Positions 43,490 through 54,700 of a stretch of 64,000 nt of DNA are shown here, piece after piece. The notes beneath the pieces were generated by a model, which did no database searches, had not been told where the DNA came from, and worked only from the letters and a program-made list of their open reading frames with translations. The translations under genes and the position numbers were made by a program. Origin of the DNA: Pyrenophora tritici-repentis (taxonomy: Eukaryota > Ascomycota > Dothideomycetes > Pleosporales > Pleosporaceae); contig NC_089396.1 of NCBI RefSeq assembly GCF_003171515.1, forward strand, positions 1,488,001 to 1,552,000, written 5' to 3'. Position 1 is the first letter of the stretch. Each line of letters opens with the position of its first letter.

Positions 43490-46219
43490 CTAATTCCTCT
43501 TCATGACCTCCTTCAGCTCAGGATCCAAGTCATCTTGCGGCAGATCTCTCGTACTAGCGGCGAGATGCGCCAGCATGCTTTGCATCATGTCCATCGCAGA
43601 TCGCTCTTTTGAGACAGGTGCGCTGAACTTTGGCTTCTTCTTCTCCTTTGACATGAACGAACTGAAAAATGACTCTATGAACATGTCCTTCAACTCATTC
43701 GCTGGCGCGGTCTTCATCTTCTCCCAACGCGGCTTCCAGTCTTGTTCGCGCCAGTGTGCATACAGATTATCCAGGCTCAGCTCTCCGGGCGCTTCCAGAA
43801 CAGCAGCAATCTGGGGTTTGTACTTGGCTATCGCGACAATGGCAGCATCGGGCTCATGCCTACTATCTGGCTGTTTCGCGGGATATCCTTCAAAAGTCTT
43901 GAGGAGTAGCCCGTATGCAATGCCGAGAAACTTTGGATACTGCCTATCGCGAGTGAGAATGTCGATCGTCGCTTCCATGGCAGGTTTGTCTTGGAAGGAA
44001 GCTGGGTCCCACGTGTCAAGACGCTCAAGAGCTGTGCGAATCGACCTCCAGATGTCACCGCACCTGTGTCCCATGCCTAGCCAGTCGAAATATAAATCAA
44101 TCAGATCCGCTTCCAGCCACTGGGCGTAAGTTTCAAGAGTCGTGCGAGGTGTCGCTTGATGAGATGCAGTTGTGTTCCCATGCTTTATTTGCATAATATG
44201 TCGAGCGAGCCGACCCCAAGGTTGTGGGCTATTGATGGTCTCAATCAAACAATTGATAATTTCCTCCACCTTGGTAGTGACAACGCTGATTTTCGCTTTG
44301 CTGAATTTTTTGCGTGGTAGAAAAACACCAGTACCAAACACCATGGGGTCACGGAACTCGCGCAAGTTCTTCTGGTCGATCTTGAGCTTGTTGATTTGAA
44401 TGTCGCGCGCAGAGTTGGCAGCCTTTGAGCCACTGATAATTAGGAACTTCTTCTGGGCTTCTTCGACGGTTTTCGGACGACCGCCAACAAAGAGCCACTC
44501 TGGATCTTGCGCATAGATAACAAACTCCATGTCCGGCCAGACCGGTTGATCATCGCCAAACTGGAGATGGCCGTTGATGTAGACATGGGCCAACTTGGAA
44601 ATTGAGAGAGACTGATACTCCATCTTCAAACCTGCTGCCTGCTTCTTCAAGTACATTTCGTACTTCATTATTCCATAAAGCAACGGATGATGACGCATAT
44701 AGTAGTTCTTGTTCGCCTTCTGTCTCAGCATTTTCAAGACAGGATGAGCATTGATCTGTTGCTTTAGCGCGAGCGTACTCCATTGTTGATCGAAGCCGTC
44801 CTGTGAAGACCACTCCTGTATATTCCCGAGAGTGTCGCTCCATGCCTCGATACAATCGAAGTAAATATCCTCTGGTAGCAATGGGTTCCTCCAGTCTCTA
44901 GTCATAAGCATTTGTTGGCGAAAAACCTTTTGGAAATGGCTCTCCAATTCAAACGAGGGATGCGCACATCTATCTCCCATGGTATCCTGTGAAGCAATGT
45001 GTAGTTGTACTGCGACGACGACCCATACGTAAAGTTTGCGGTTATTGAATGCTATTTCCACGCCCTGAGAGCACATGTCCCAAACATCAGGATGCTTGCC
45101 GAACATCATGATACGGACGATTTGAGCGAACTCGATTGCGCGCAGGGTTGCATCGTGGATTTTTCGGTTGCCAAAATCCTTTGGAACGATGGCTGGAAGA
45201 TTTTTGTTGGGCGTCCAGTCCACCATAAGGTCCATGTATTGTTTGAGACCAAGGTATGTGGGCCAAAAGATGCTCCCATCGCCTTCCAGAGGCTTTTCGC
45301 CGATAGAAGGCTTAATAAGTACATCCAGAAGCCTCCAAAGAGGGAAGATGTTGGTGGGATATTTCTTTGGTCGCTTCACTACCAAATCGAACTCGGTTTC
45401 TGCTCTCTGGACCAACTTGATTGCCAAATCGGTAGTCATGGCAGGCACGATCAAGTCAACCTTTTCGTCCTTGTATTTTGCCCACTGGGCACAGGCAATA
45501 TCAGTCACATTTTGCAGCTCTTGGATGAAAAGAGTGACAGCAAACTGCAGCTCTTCTTCCAGTTCGGATTCATCCTGTACAAGTGCGAGTTTGTTTCCAA
45601 AATCCGGTAGCTTCGCCTCTTCAGCACCCTCCTTTTCGGCAATATCCGCGATGTCTTCGACCGTCGAGTTCGCGAAGCGGTTTTCGGACGTTGCTCCGCT
45701 GGCATCGTAGGCTGGACTTCCTGAAGGAGGGCGGTAGGCCTCGGGTCCAGATGAAATGAATGGCTTCAGCAGGCGGAAAGCGTTTTCCAGTACGGTAATG
45801 AAGTAGTAGTGCCGCTCATTGCTATCGTGCTCGTCTTCGACAGCCTTCTTCTTGAACTAGTACGTAACCTTTTTTCGTGTTTGTATGGCTCTGTTAAACA
45901 GCTTGCTCAAAGCAACCGGAACTAGGATTTTCTCCTCGTTGTCTGCGATTGCTTCTGCAATCGGTACGAAGTGAACTATCTTGATCGAGTACTTCTTTTC
46001 ACCGCTTCCTCCACCACCTCCACTGCGTGCACTCTTCTTGCCTTTGGCTTTTTTGTTTCTGTTCCTCACTCTTTGGCGAGGCTGATCACTTTTCTCCTCT
46101 ACGGGCTCATATCCGATAGACCGAGCTGTCTCAGCAAGCCAACTGGCAATATGATCGGTGTCTTCATTGTACTGCCTGTACGTGGCAAGAAAGTTATGTG
46201 TATTGCCGAGGCGATTCAT
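43490..46219 (-). pseudogene. DUF6604-like protein gene with one in-frame TAG stop
   Basis: From ATG 46219 the same frame runs to the stop at 43490 (910 codons), broken only by TAG at 45859-45857 (codon 121). The first part has the DUF6604-type N-terminus (ATYRQYNEDTDHIASWLAET). After the stop the frame continues directly with FKKKAVEDEHDSNERHYYFI, as expected for the family, and then 780 more residues. No intron of normal size can remove the stop. Options are a true nonsense allele (CAG to TAG is a single C-to-T change), a sequence error, or readthrough. The protein is otherwise undamaged, so the lesion is recent if real. Function of the family is unknown; it is large, cytosolic-looking and fungal. 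Confidence 0.7.
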
Positions 46220-46536
46220 TCTGAATTCAAACCCGTGATATAAGAGGGTTGCAGACAGATCTAAGATGGTACTCTAATAAAGACGCTATTCGAGAAGATC
46301 TGGCGTGAACTGATGCCTCGGCTGAAAAGAAGGATGAAAAGGGATGAAGAAGCAGTATTTACTCGCGTTATGGATCTACACTAGCCCCTCCTCAGCTCAT
46401 ATATTAGCGGTTCCACGAGATCCACCTTCACCCATGCAACAACCACGTAATCAATACTCAGACGACCAGTATGTTCCCAATTGTTGTTTCTTCTACAATG
46501 GCACTGTCCCGGCGTTTTGAATACTTCAGCAATGTA
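46220..46536. other. Short region between the DUF6604-like gene and hAT element 1
   Basis: Probable promoter of the DUF6604-like gene. The hAT element starts about 325 bp upstream of that gene's ATG. No gene seen. Confidence 0.35.
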
Positions 46537-46544
46537 CCTAGGTG

Positions 46545-49500
46545 CAAGGTTGTCAGTAATCAATATCTCATCAATATTGTTGTTTGATTTGTTTGATTCG
46601 GAGCCAACCAACTAACCAACAGTTAGCCACTGTATTTCTGTCAATCAATCAACCAATCTTGAGAACAAAATGTTGATAGGATTGGTGTTGTTTGATAGTA
46701 AGCGAGGGAGGGGGATACCTAGGTGAGGCCTCTGGGATAGCTGCTCAACGACGAATTCTTAGTGTTGGATCTTGCTTACTAAGCCTACTCGCGTGTAAGT
46801 TATATGACCTAGGTTCCATCCCATCTCTCACTCACTCCAGGCTAGTACGTACGAGGCTTAGCGCCCACAACGCTAGCTGGCAGAGACATAGATCTCAATT
46901 CCTGTAGCACAATACACAACACGATTCACACATGTTCTATTCCTAGTGCTACTGACATCAGGCTTATAACATTTAACAACACCTTACTTTCTCGCGGCTC
47001 CGGCTTACTTTTAGCCTTATCCATGCCCTCTATACCAGCAAAACGCAAGCCCGAGGCTGCCGAAGAAGCTGATACTCCCTTCAAGCGAGCACAACGTACG
47101 CGCAAACCTACGCTCAAAGCGCTGTTGGGTGACGGCAGCCAGCCAACCCAGCCGATAGAGCTGCCAGAAAGTACGCCGGATCCGCCTACAGAGCCGCCTA
47201 CACAAGTTATCGAGCCGCCCACACGGGCTATTGAACCGCCATGTAAGCCTGTACAACAACCCGAGGAGCGCCCTCGGCGGGCATCACCACTGCCTATTTT
47301 GGCTGCCTCACAAGCCTCTCGGCTCACTGATGAGCCAGCCTGGGAGTCGCAGTTAATGTTTGATAAGCCAGAGGACTCTATTGTACAGCCTTTAGCTTTC
47401 TCTAGCGCTGCCACTGAGGCTTCGGTGGAGGAGGATAGCGCTGTGAGCGTCGATTTTCGCGACTTTGAGGGCGTCGATTGGTCGCGATTAAAGGGGTTTG
47501 TCGCGCCGCTGAGCACTCCACGAGGCAAGGCAAGCTGGATTTTTCAACACGGCTGGCGTGTCTGGAAGGAGGGTACTCACCACCCAGATGAGTTGTACTT
47601 TGTGTGCAAGTACTGTCATATTCATAAGCTACCTAATGGTGTACACCGAGTAACGAAGTCAACCACTGCCGCCAACGGGCACCTCCAGCTTGATAAACCT
47701 GGTCATCGGCTCAGCAAAGATGGTCCAATCCTAAGCAAACCTCTCCGCAAACATGGACAACAATCACTTCGTCAGGCAGCTCTAAGCGGTGTCAAATTTA
47801 GTCTAGAGGCGTACAAGACTATAGGAAACTTCGACGTACAAGAATTTCGGCAGGCAGCTGCGCTCTGGCTGGTCGACAACAACAGACCACTCCGCGAGTT
47901 TGAGACGCCGGCTTTTCGCAAGATGATCAGGCTTGCTAATCCTGAGGCAGAGGCGGCGTTATGGAGGTCTCATAACAGCGTGTCAGCGTTCGTGATGAGG
48001 TTGTACAGTTGGCTACGGCCTCAGGTGGTGCGCGCGTTGGCTGAAGCCGAGAGCAAGGTACATATAAGCTTCGATGGGTGGACGACAAAAGGCGGCAAAC
48101 GTGGCTTCTTTTCTGTAGTTGCTCACTACGCCAACAGTAAGGGCGCGATAGTTGACCTACCCATCGCGCTGCCGCAGCTGGTGGGTGCCCACACTGGTGA
48201 GGCGATAGCTGACGCTGTAACCAAAATCCTGCAATCCTTCAGCATTAATCGCAGCAAACTCGGCTACTTTGTGCTCGATAACGCTTACAATAACGACACC
48301 GCTGTTAACAAACTCGCCGCGATGTACCACTTTTCTGCCTCCGATCGCCGCCTCCGCTGCGCTTGCCACATACTTAACCTTGTTGGCCAAACGATTATGT
48401 TCGGGAGGGATGCTGACGCGTATAACAACGCCCTGGAGAACACAAAGATGGAGGATTTTTACATGAAGGAGTGGCGGAAAGAAGGACCGCTTGGCGTGTA
48501 TCTTGATATTATCAACTACATCAACACGCCGAAGCAGTGGAGTATTTTTGAAGATTGCCAACGCGAGGCAGTTAACAGCATGCCCACAGGCGCCAGCGGC
48601 GGCACTCGCGAGCCAATTAAGCCGTGTGTTACACGTTGGAACAGCTATTACGACTGCTTTAAGCGCGGAGTTCAGCTCCAACAAGCTATCAACGCATACG
48701 CCACGTACCACATTCGCGAGACTGAACAGGCTGACGAACAGGCAGCTATTAGAGGAAACAAGCTGCCTGATGTGCCGCGGTGGATGAGGTCAGACGGCCT
48801 TACGGCGGCTGACTGGGCGGTGATTACTGAGTACATGGCGATACTGCAGCCGCTCAAGTTTGCTACAGATCGCCTCCAAGGCCGCGGCAAGTGTGGCCGT
48901 TTTGGCGCACTCTACGAGGTCATCCCAGTATTTGAGAGTGTGATAACTGAGCTGGATGCACGCCTTCGGCCATACGAATCGGTCAACCACGAGCCATCTG
49001 AGGCGCCCGAAGATCACATCCCGATCAACCTGCGAGCCGCGAGGCGAAAAGCGAGCAATTACTTTACTAAGATCCTCCAAAGTCCCATTTACTACGCAGC
49101 TACGGCACTACATCCACGATATAAAACATACTCTAAGCGCTTCTGGCGCGACAAACCTACACAATTGAGCACCGCGCACGCGAAGTTTCTGCGGGTTTGG
49201 GCTGCCTACAAGCCTGCCGCTGCTGCCACAACACCAACCCCTGCGCCAAAACCTACCATGAGCAGCTTTGACGACGCTATCGACGCTATACTAGATGAGG
49301 ACGGCGAGCATACATTGGAGGTGGAGGATGAGTACGATAGCTGGTTAAAAGAGCCTATGTGGACGTCTGATCAACACAAGGAGGGTCCAACAGCTGTACA
49401 GTACTGGTTATCGTTGAAGCCGAAGTATCCACATCTTTCACGATTGGCGATCGACGTGTTGACTATACCCGCCTCCAGCTCTGATTGTGAGCGCGTTTTT

Positions 49501-49870
49501 GCGGGAACTGGCGATATAATTGAGCCACAAAGGCGGAAAATTGGCGCGCAGTTACTGGCTGCTTTGGTGTGCTTGCAACGGTGGACTCGTGCAGGTTTTA
49601 CAACACCAAGCACGACAACAGCAGCAAAGCATACTGATGAGGAGCTCACGGAAGAGTTTGCGATAGGAACGTGGGAAGAGCCGCCTGCAGAATTGTCATA
49701 GAAACGTCCCTTCAGAACCTTAAGTCTATCAATATTCAATCAATCAACCAACCAAAAATTGGCTCTTCAGTCTCATCAACTCAAACAAACAAACTGTAGC
49801 CCTAAGAAATGAGCCAGTCAATCAACATCTACGCCTCAAATGTTGGTTGTTTTGTTTGTTGACTTCTCTG
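46545..49870 (+). mobile_element. hAT transposon 1 (about 3.3 kb, probable boundaries)
   Basis: The octamer CCTAGGTG flanks both proposed ends (46537-46544 and 49871-49878), matching the 8-bp target duplication of hAT elements. The ends read CAAGGTTGTCAGTAATCAA and, as complement of the right end, CAGAGAAGTCAACAAACAA. They are only imperfect inverted repeats, but both have the hAT-style CA...TG termini. The distance from transposase stop to the right end is 169 bp, the same as in hAT element 2. Subterminal regions are rich in TCAATCAATC-like motifs. Boundaries are less certain than for element 2 because CCTAGGTG also occurs near 46716. Confidence 0.6.
47023..49701 (+). CDS. hAT family transposase (element 1)
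   Basis: 892 aa, uninterrupted, ATG 47023. A Pro/Glu-rich N-terminus precedes a BED-type zinc finger region (about 175-240: WIFQHGWRVWKEG, CKYCHIHK, later His residues). The RNase H-like catalytic core has VHISFDGWTTKGGKRGFFSV (first Asp), LGYFVLDNAYNNDTA (second Asp) and the hAT CxxH motif LRCACHILNLVG. The C-terminal dimerisation region is LTIPASSSDCERVFAGTGDI followed by RRKIGAQLLAALVCLQRW. No frameshift or stop, so it may be active. Closely related over long blocks to the protein at 51921. Confidence 0.93.
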   Translation: MPSIPAKRKPEAAEEADTPFKRAQRTRKPTLKALLGDGSQPTQPIELPESTPDPPTEPPTQVIEPPTRAIEPPCKPVQQPEERPRRASPLPILAASQASRLTDEPAWESQLMFDKPEDSIVQPLAFSSAATEASVEEDSAVSVDFRDFEGVDWSRLKGFVAPLSTPRGKASWIFQHGWRVWKEGTHHPDELYFVCKYCHIHKLPNGVHRVTKSTTAANGHLQLDKPGHRLSKDGPILSKPLRKHGQQSLRQAALSGVKFSLEAYKTIGNFDVQEFRQAAALWLVDNNRPLREFETPAFRKMIRLANPEAEAALWRSHNSVSAFVMRLYSWLRPQVVRALAEAESKVHISFDGWTTKGGKRGFFSVVAHYANSKGAIVDLPIALPQLVGAHTGEAIADAVTKILQSFSINRSKLGYFVLDNAYNNDTAVNKLAAMYHFSASDRRLRCACHILNLVGQTIMFGRDADAYNNALENTKMEDFYMKEWRKEGPLGVYLDIINYINTPKQWSIFEDCQREAVNSMPTGASGGTREPIKPCVTRWNSYYDCFKRGVQLQQAINAYATYHIRETEQADEQAAIRGNKLPDVPRWMRSDGLTAADWAVITEYMAILQPLKFATDRLQGRGKCGRFGALYEVIPVFESVITELDARLRPYESVNHEPSEAPEDHIPINLRAARRKASNYFTKILQSPIYYAATALHPRYKTYSKRFWRDKPTQLSTAHAKFLRVWAAYKPAAAATTPTPAPKPTMSSFDDAIDAILDEDGEHTLEVEDEYDSWLKEPMWTSDQHKEGPTAVQYWLSLKPKYPHLSRLAIDVLTIPASSSDCERVFAGTGDIIEPQRRKIGAQLLAALVCLQRWTRAGFTTPSTTTAAKHTDEELTEEFAIGTWEEPPAELS

Positions 49871-49878
49871 CCTAGGTG

Positions 49879-50375
49879 CTATCCTGTATGAATATATTGG
49901 CTCTCTGCGTGAAATCGACGCATTCTGTTGCGAGAGCGCAATACACACGCCCCGCAAAAGGATCTTGAGCGGTGTATTCATACGTTACTGACGCAATCGT
50001 TGATTCACAAAAGTGTCAAAAGAAAGTGCCAAAGCGATTTCTCGTGGTGGAGCCCACATCACGTGATGAAAACTTTCTGATTGGCTGCTTCGGCAAGTCA
50101 CCCTCAACACCTCTTCCACTTCCGCGGCAGCTTTGCTAGAGACTGAACTCTACTGGGCGATTTGTTACAATGTAGAGAATAAGATGACCTCAATGAAACA
50201 AAAAGTGATGTACTATATGGAGCTTACGGAAGGATGGTTCCATTCAAAGTAGCCTCGGCTCATCATCCTCATTCGACCTACTGGCCGACAAAGACCACGA
50301 CAGCAATTTCTGCTTCTGTGATGTCTTTTCCTACAGTCCGGTTTCTTCTGTAAACGCCAGGGACGCATAGTAGAG
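49879..50375 (+). promoter_or_regulatory. Promoter region of phs1
   Basis: About 500 bp between hAT element 1 and the dehydratase ATG. No gene seen. TCACGTGATGA near 50110 contains a palindromic CACGTG E-box-like hexamer. Confidence 0.35.
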
Positions 50376-51191
50376 ATGAGCAGCCAACGTAGCGAGCGCA
50401 ACCGATCACCGGCAACATCTTGGTATGAGCCGCGGATGCTCTACCTCACAGCCTATAACACACTTTTCGCATCCCTGTGGGTATCGGTTTTCATCCGAGC
50501 AGTTCACCAGGCTCGCCATGGCAAGATCGCTCTCTTCGCTACAACTGAACCTCAGGCGCGATGGATCCAGACAGCGTCCTTGATCGAGGTGCTGCATGCT
50601 GCCTTCGGTACGCTAATCAGCCGCACTTCTTACTGCACCACATGTTGACCCAAATCCAGGTATTATCAAGTCTCCAGTCAGCACAACGGCGCTACAAGTG
50701 GTCACGCGCGTCATCCAGGTGTGGATGGTGTGGTACAGCTTTCCCCAAACCACGGCGACTTCGCACGCTTACCTTGCGCTCCTGCTTGCTTGGTCGGTAG
50801 CTGATACCATTCGGTATCTCTATCTTGCGTTCAACATGCACGGAAAAGCTCCAAGGGGGCTGGTATGGCTTCGGTATATGAGATAACCCGCAACCGAGTC
50901 ATCTGCACATCTAACAACTACAGATATACCATGTTCTATCCTCTCTACCCTATTGGGATCGGAGCGGAGTGGTGGCTACTCTACCGAACCATCGCTCCTG
51001 GATCCCAAATCAGTCCGATGATTCCGCCCATCTTCTATTTTTGCTTGATGCTCTATGTCCCCGGTGAGCAACACTGTGTTTTTTCTGGCTGAAACACACA
51101 AACTGACTGCGAACCAGGCTCCTACGTCATGTATACATACATGATTAAGCAAAGAAGGAAGACGCTCGGAGCTATGCACAAGGCACAATGA
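50376..51191 (+). CDS. phs1: Very-long-chain 3-hydroxyacyl-CoA dehydratase
   Basis: Four exons (50376-50607, 50660-50873, 50924-51063, 51118-51191; introns 52, 50, 54 nt) give 219 aa. Family blocks are in order: YLTAYNTLFASLWVSVFIRA, QTASLIEVLHAAFG, IIKSPVSTTALQVVTRV, LLLAWSVADTIRYLYLAFNM, and RYTMFYPLYPIGIGAEWWLL with the catalytic Tyr-Glu pair of this family. About six membrane helices are present. It carries out the third step of the fatty-acid elongation cycle in the ER (dehydration to trans-2-enoyl-CoA), feeding sphingolipid synthesis. It is an essential single-copy gene in yeast and here lies between two transposons. Confidence 0.93.
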
Positions 51192-51743
51192 TGATTCAGT
51201 GGACGCAATTGGTTTATTAGAGCGCCTGCTGCACGAGTGAGGTTCCTGGTGATCGCCATCGGCTTTTCGAGTCTCGTACTTGACGAGCTATATGCATGTG
51301 ATGTCGTTGCCAAGAAGGTCAGGCATGTCTTATCACAGTCACCCACAGTGGGATTTTCATCGTTAATTTCCCGGCAACTAACTGTCTCTCCTCGACATAT
51401 TAAATGCGAAAAGGTGGCCGAACTTTTCCTCATGTCAATCGGTCAATCATAGCACTTTACTAGTTCAATTTTCAACGTTTTCATCGACTCTCCGTTACCT
51501 TCATCAATGTTCTGTATACATAGCGACAATTTTCAAGTGTACATGCAGATTGTTTTACCCCCAGGTACGGCAACAATGTTACTTTTCACATGCGAGTTTT
51601 CACACCATCACTCAAATGCCAATACTCAATATCACAACAACATCGTTGATGTTTACAAGATGTTGCACCTCTGGATACAAGCTAATTTTGCACAAGACGC
51701 GTGCAGAGAGCATGAATTTCAGTAACTAGCAGATTTGCAGCGT
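51192..51743. other. Intergenic region between phs1 and hAT element 2
   Basis: No gene is supported. The short plus-strand frames have no features. It holds the phs1 3' region. Confidence 0.35.
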
Positions 51744-51751
51744 CGTGGAAT

Positions 51752-54700
51752 CAGACTCCGCAACAATCAAATCAATCAATCTTAAGGTTGTCGATTGGTT
51801 TGATTAGCTTGCGGCGACGCTGCTGATTGATTGCGGATTGATTGTTAGGGTTTTTGAGCAGATTGATTGCGATTGATTGGTTGATTGGCTGATTGATGCT
51901 AAGAAGTAGTATACAGGGGGTTATGGTGTTGTACTCCAGCCTTCTATATCGTACTGTTGTACAATCTCCTCATCTTTGACGTCACTCCACTTATCTTCAT
52001 CATCACCGTTGTTGTACAAGCCGTCAAAGCCAGCTCGTCTCCACGAACGTACAAGCTGAAGGGCAGCAAGTAACTCGCTGCCAAGAGCTCGCCGGCGCGG
52101 CTCAAGTAAATCGCCAAGCTCGCTAAAGAGCCTCTCGCAGTCGCAACTAGATGCTGGTATCGTGAGTATATCAATCGCAAACTGGCTCAAACACGGGTAT
52201 TTTGAGCGTAATTGAATCCAGTACTTGACTGGGTGGCCATCGCTAAGATACTGTTCGCTTGTCCACTCTGGCTCTTGAGTTCTCCAGCGCTCGTACTCAT
52301 CGTCGTGGGCAGCCTCTACCTGAGCCTTGTTGCGCCGTACGAGGGCGCCAATCACATCATCTATTCCTCTATGCCTTGGTTTTGCAGTTGTTTGAGATAG
52401 AGGACGTGTACGTTGAGGCTTATACGACTGCCAGAGCTGCAGGAAGCCAGCGTTGGCTGATGTTAGCCATTCTGGCTTATCCACCCAGCTGTTCTCGCAG
52501 TAGTATTTGTAGTATGGATGGAGGCAGGTAGCAGCGTAGTATGCTGGCGATCGATCGAGCTTGTTGTAGTAATCGTTGGCCTTACTCCAGGCGGCGCGGA
52601 GGTTAACAAAGAGGTGATCTTCAGGCGCATCAGGTGGGTTGAAGTCAACTTGCTCGTACGAGCGCGTACGGGCTTCGAGCGCGCCAAGTACGTATTCAAA
52701 TACAGGAATAGTCTCATATATAGCGCCGTATTTGCCTGCCTTTCCGCGACCCTCAAGCTTCTCCGTAGCAAGCTTAAGCGGCTCTAGGCAGTCCTGATAC
52801 TCTGTTATCACCGCCCAATCAGCAGCTGTAAGTCCTGTTGATCTCATCCAACTAGGTGCTTCAGGGAGTTTATTGCCACGTTGACAAGCGCGGCGATCTT
52901 CAAGGGAGAGTGCGTTAATGTAGTGCTCAGCGTAAGAGTTGTATGCTGCCTGGAGTTGAGTTGCGCGTTTGAAGGCAGCGTAGTAAGAGTTCCAGCGTGT
53001 AACAACAGGCTTCACAGGCTCAAGTACGTGGAGGCGCTCTCTAGCTGGCAACTCGGCGTTGGCGGCGGTTTGGAAGCTTCGGAAAATTTCGTGTTGTTGA
53101 GGCGTTTTTATATGGTTGATAACGTCGATAAGTACACCTAAGGGCCCTTCTTGACGCCACTCCTGCATGTACACCTCCTCTGTTTGGAGCTGCTCGTCGT
53201 TGTTGTTGTTGTACGCCTCTTGATTGCTGCCAAAGATAATTGCCTGGCCAATAAGGTTAAGCGTGTGAGGGCCGCAGCGGAGGCGTCGGTGAGCAGCGTT
53301 GAAGTCGTACGCGTGGGCGAGCGAGGAGACTGCAGTATCGTTGTTTGCAGCATTGTCGAGGACGAAGTAGCCGAGTTTATCACTCCCAATACTGTATTCT
53401 TGGAGCGTCTTTTTAATCGTATCAGCGATAGCATCACCAGTATGAGAGCCTGCGAGATGTGGGAGGGCGATGGGGAGATCTTGTATCACTCCAGAGGCGT
53501 TAGCAAAGTGTGCAACGACTCCAAAGAATCCACGCTTGCCACCCTTTGTCGTCCAACCATCAAAGCTTATGTGGATCTTGCTTGCAGCTTCTGACAGAGC
53601 GCAGACAATCTGTGGCTGCATATATTGGAAGAGGCGCATTGCGTAGGTAGCTACACTGCGAGGACTTACCCACAAAGCTGCCTCTGCCTCTGGGTTTGCA
53701 AGGCTAATCATCTCGCGAAAGGACGGCCTTGCAAGTAGCTCCATTGGCAAGTTGTTATCAAGAAGGCAGAACACTGCAACTTCACGAAACTGCTGGATGT
53801 TGAAGTTGCCCATCGCGTTGGCAGCCTCTTGAGAGACTGCAACACCAGTCTCCAGCGTCTGTCGTAGAGAGAGTTGCTGCCCTGTTCTTCGAGGCTTCAG
53901 GCCGTCTTTTGTAAAGCCATGGCCTCGTTTCTGAAGGCCAAGATGAGCTGCAGCTGAGGAGGTGGCCTTTGATACGTCAAAAACTCCACTGCCGCCAGTG
54001 TCAATGACCTTGTGGATGTGGCAGTATTTGCATACAAACCACACTCGATTCTGATCGTAGAGCTCAACAACGCGATATCCATGTTGAAAGATCCAACTCT
54101 TGACGCGCCGCCCAGTTGTAAGAGGCTTCATGAACCGAGGGAGGCGATCCCAGTTAATGCCGTCAAAGTTATCGCCATTATCAGGCTCTGTATCAACACT
54201 AGCCTCTGTTGTTGCTGCTGTACCAGCCTGGCTGCCCTCAGCCGCACCCTCCTCCTCTGTTTGCGACTCGAAAAATTGCGACTCAAACGTTGTGGCCTGG
54301 CTTACGGCGGCGCCAAGGGTTTCCTGAGGCGACAGCGATCGCTGAGATAGGACAGAGGGCCTTGATAGGCGCGCCCGTTTGGCGGCGGCGGCGGCGGCAG
54401 CAGTATTGGTGGGAACTCGAGAGCGTTTGGCCATCGTGGGCGATACTAAACACTAAAGAAAAATGTCTGTATAGGTAGCTAGGCAACTAGTGTTGTGTGT
54501 AAGGGATTATTAGGGAACTGAGTGAGCGAAATCGTTGTTGTATTAAGAACAGCGAAGGACTAGCTATATAGGTGCGGGGTGAAGCCTAGAAGAGGCTAGC
54601 CCCTAAGCAGAAGGAGCTAGTCCTATAAGAGGAGAGCTAGCTGGTGAGAAGTGAATGCATAGAGACTGGCTTGCCCGGCCGACAGGGATCACAAGCTAAG

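Noticed and set aside
45005..45710. Overlapping plus-strand frames opposite the DUF6604-like gene
   Set aside because: The minus-strand frame is family-like for 910 codons. The plus-strand frames have no ordered features.
48157..48711. 184-codon minus-strand frame inside the hAT transposase gene
   Set aside because: Shadow of the transposase coding strand with no features of its own.
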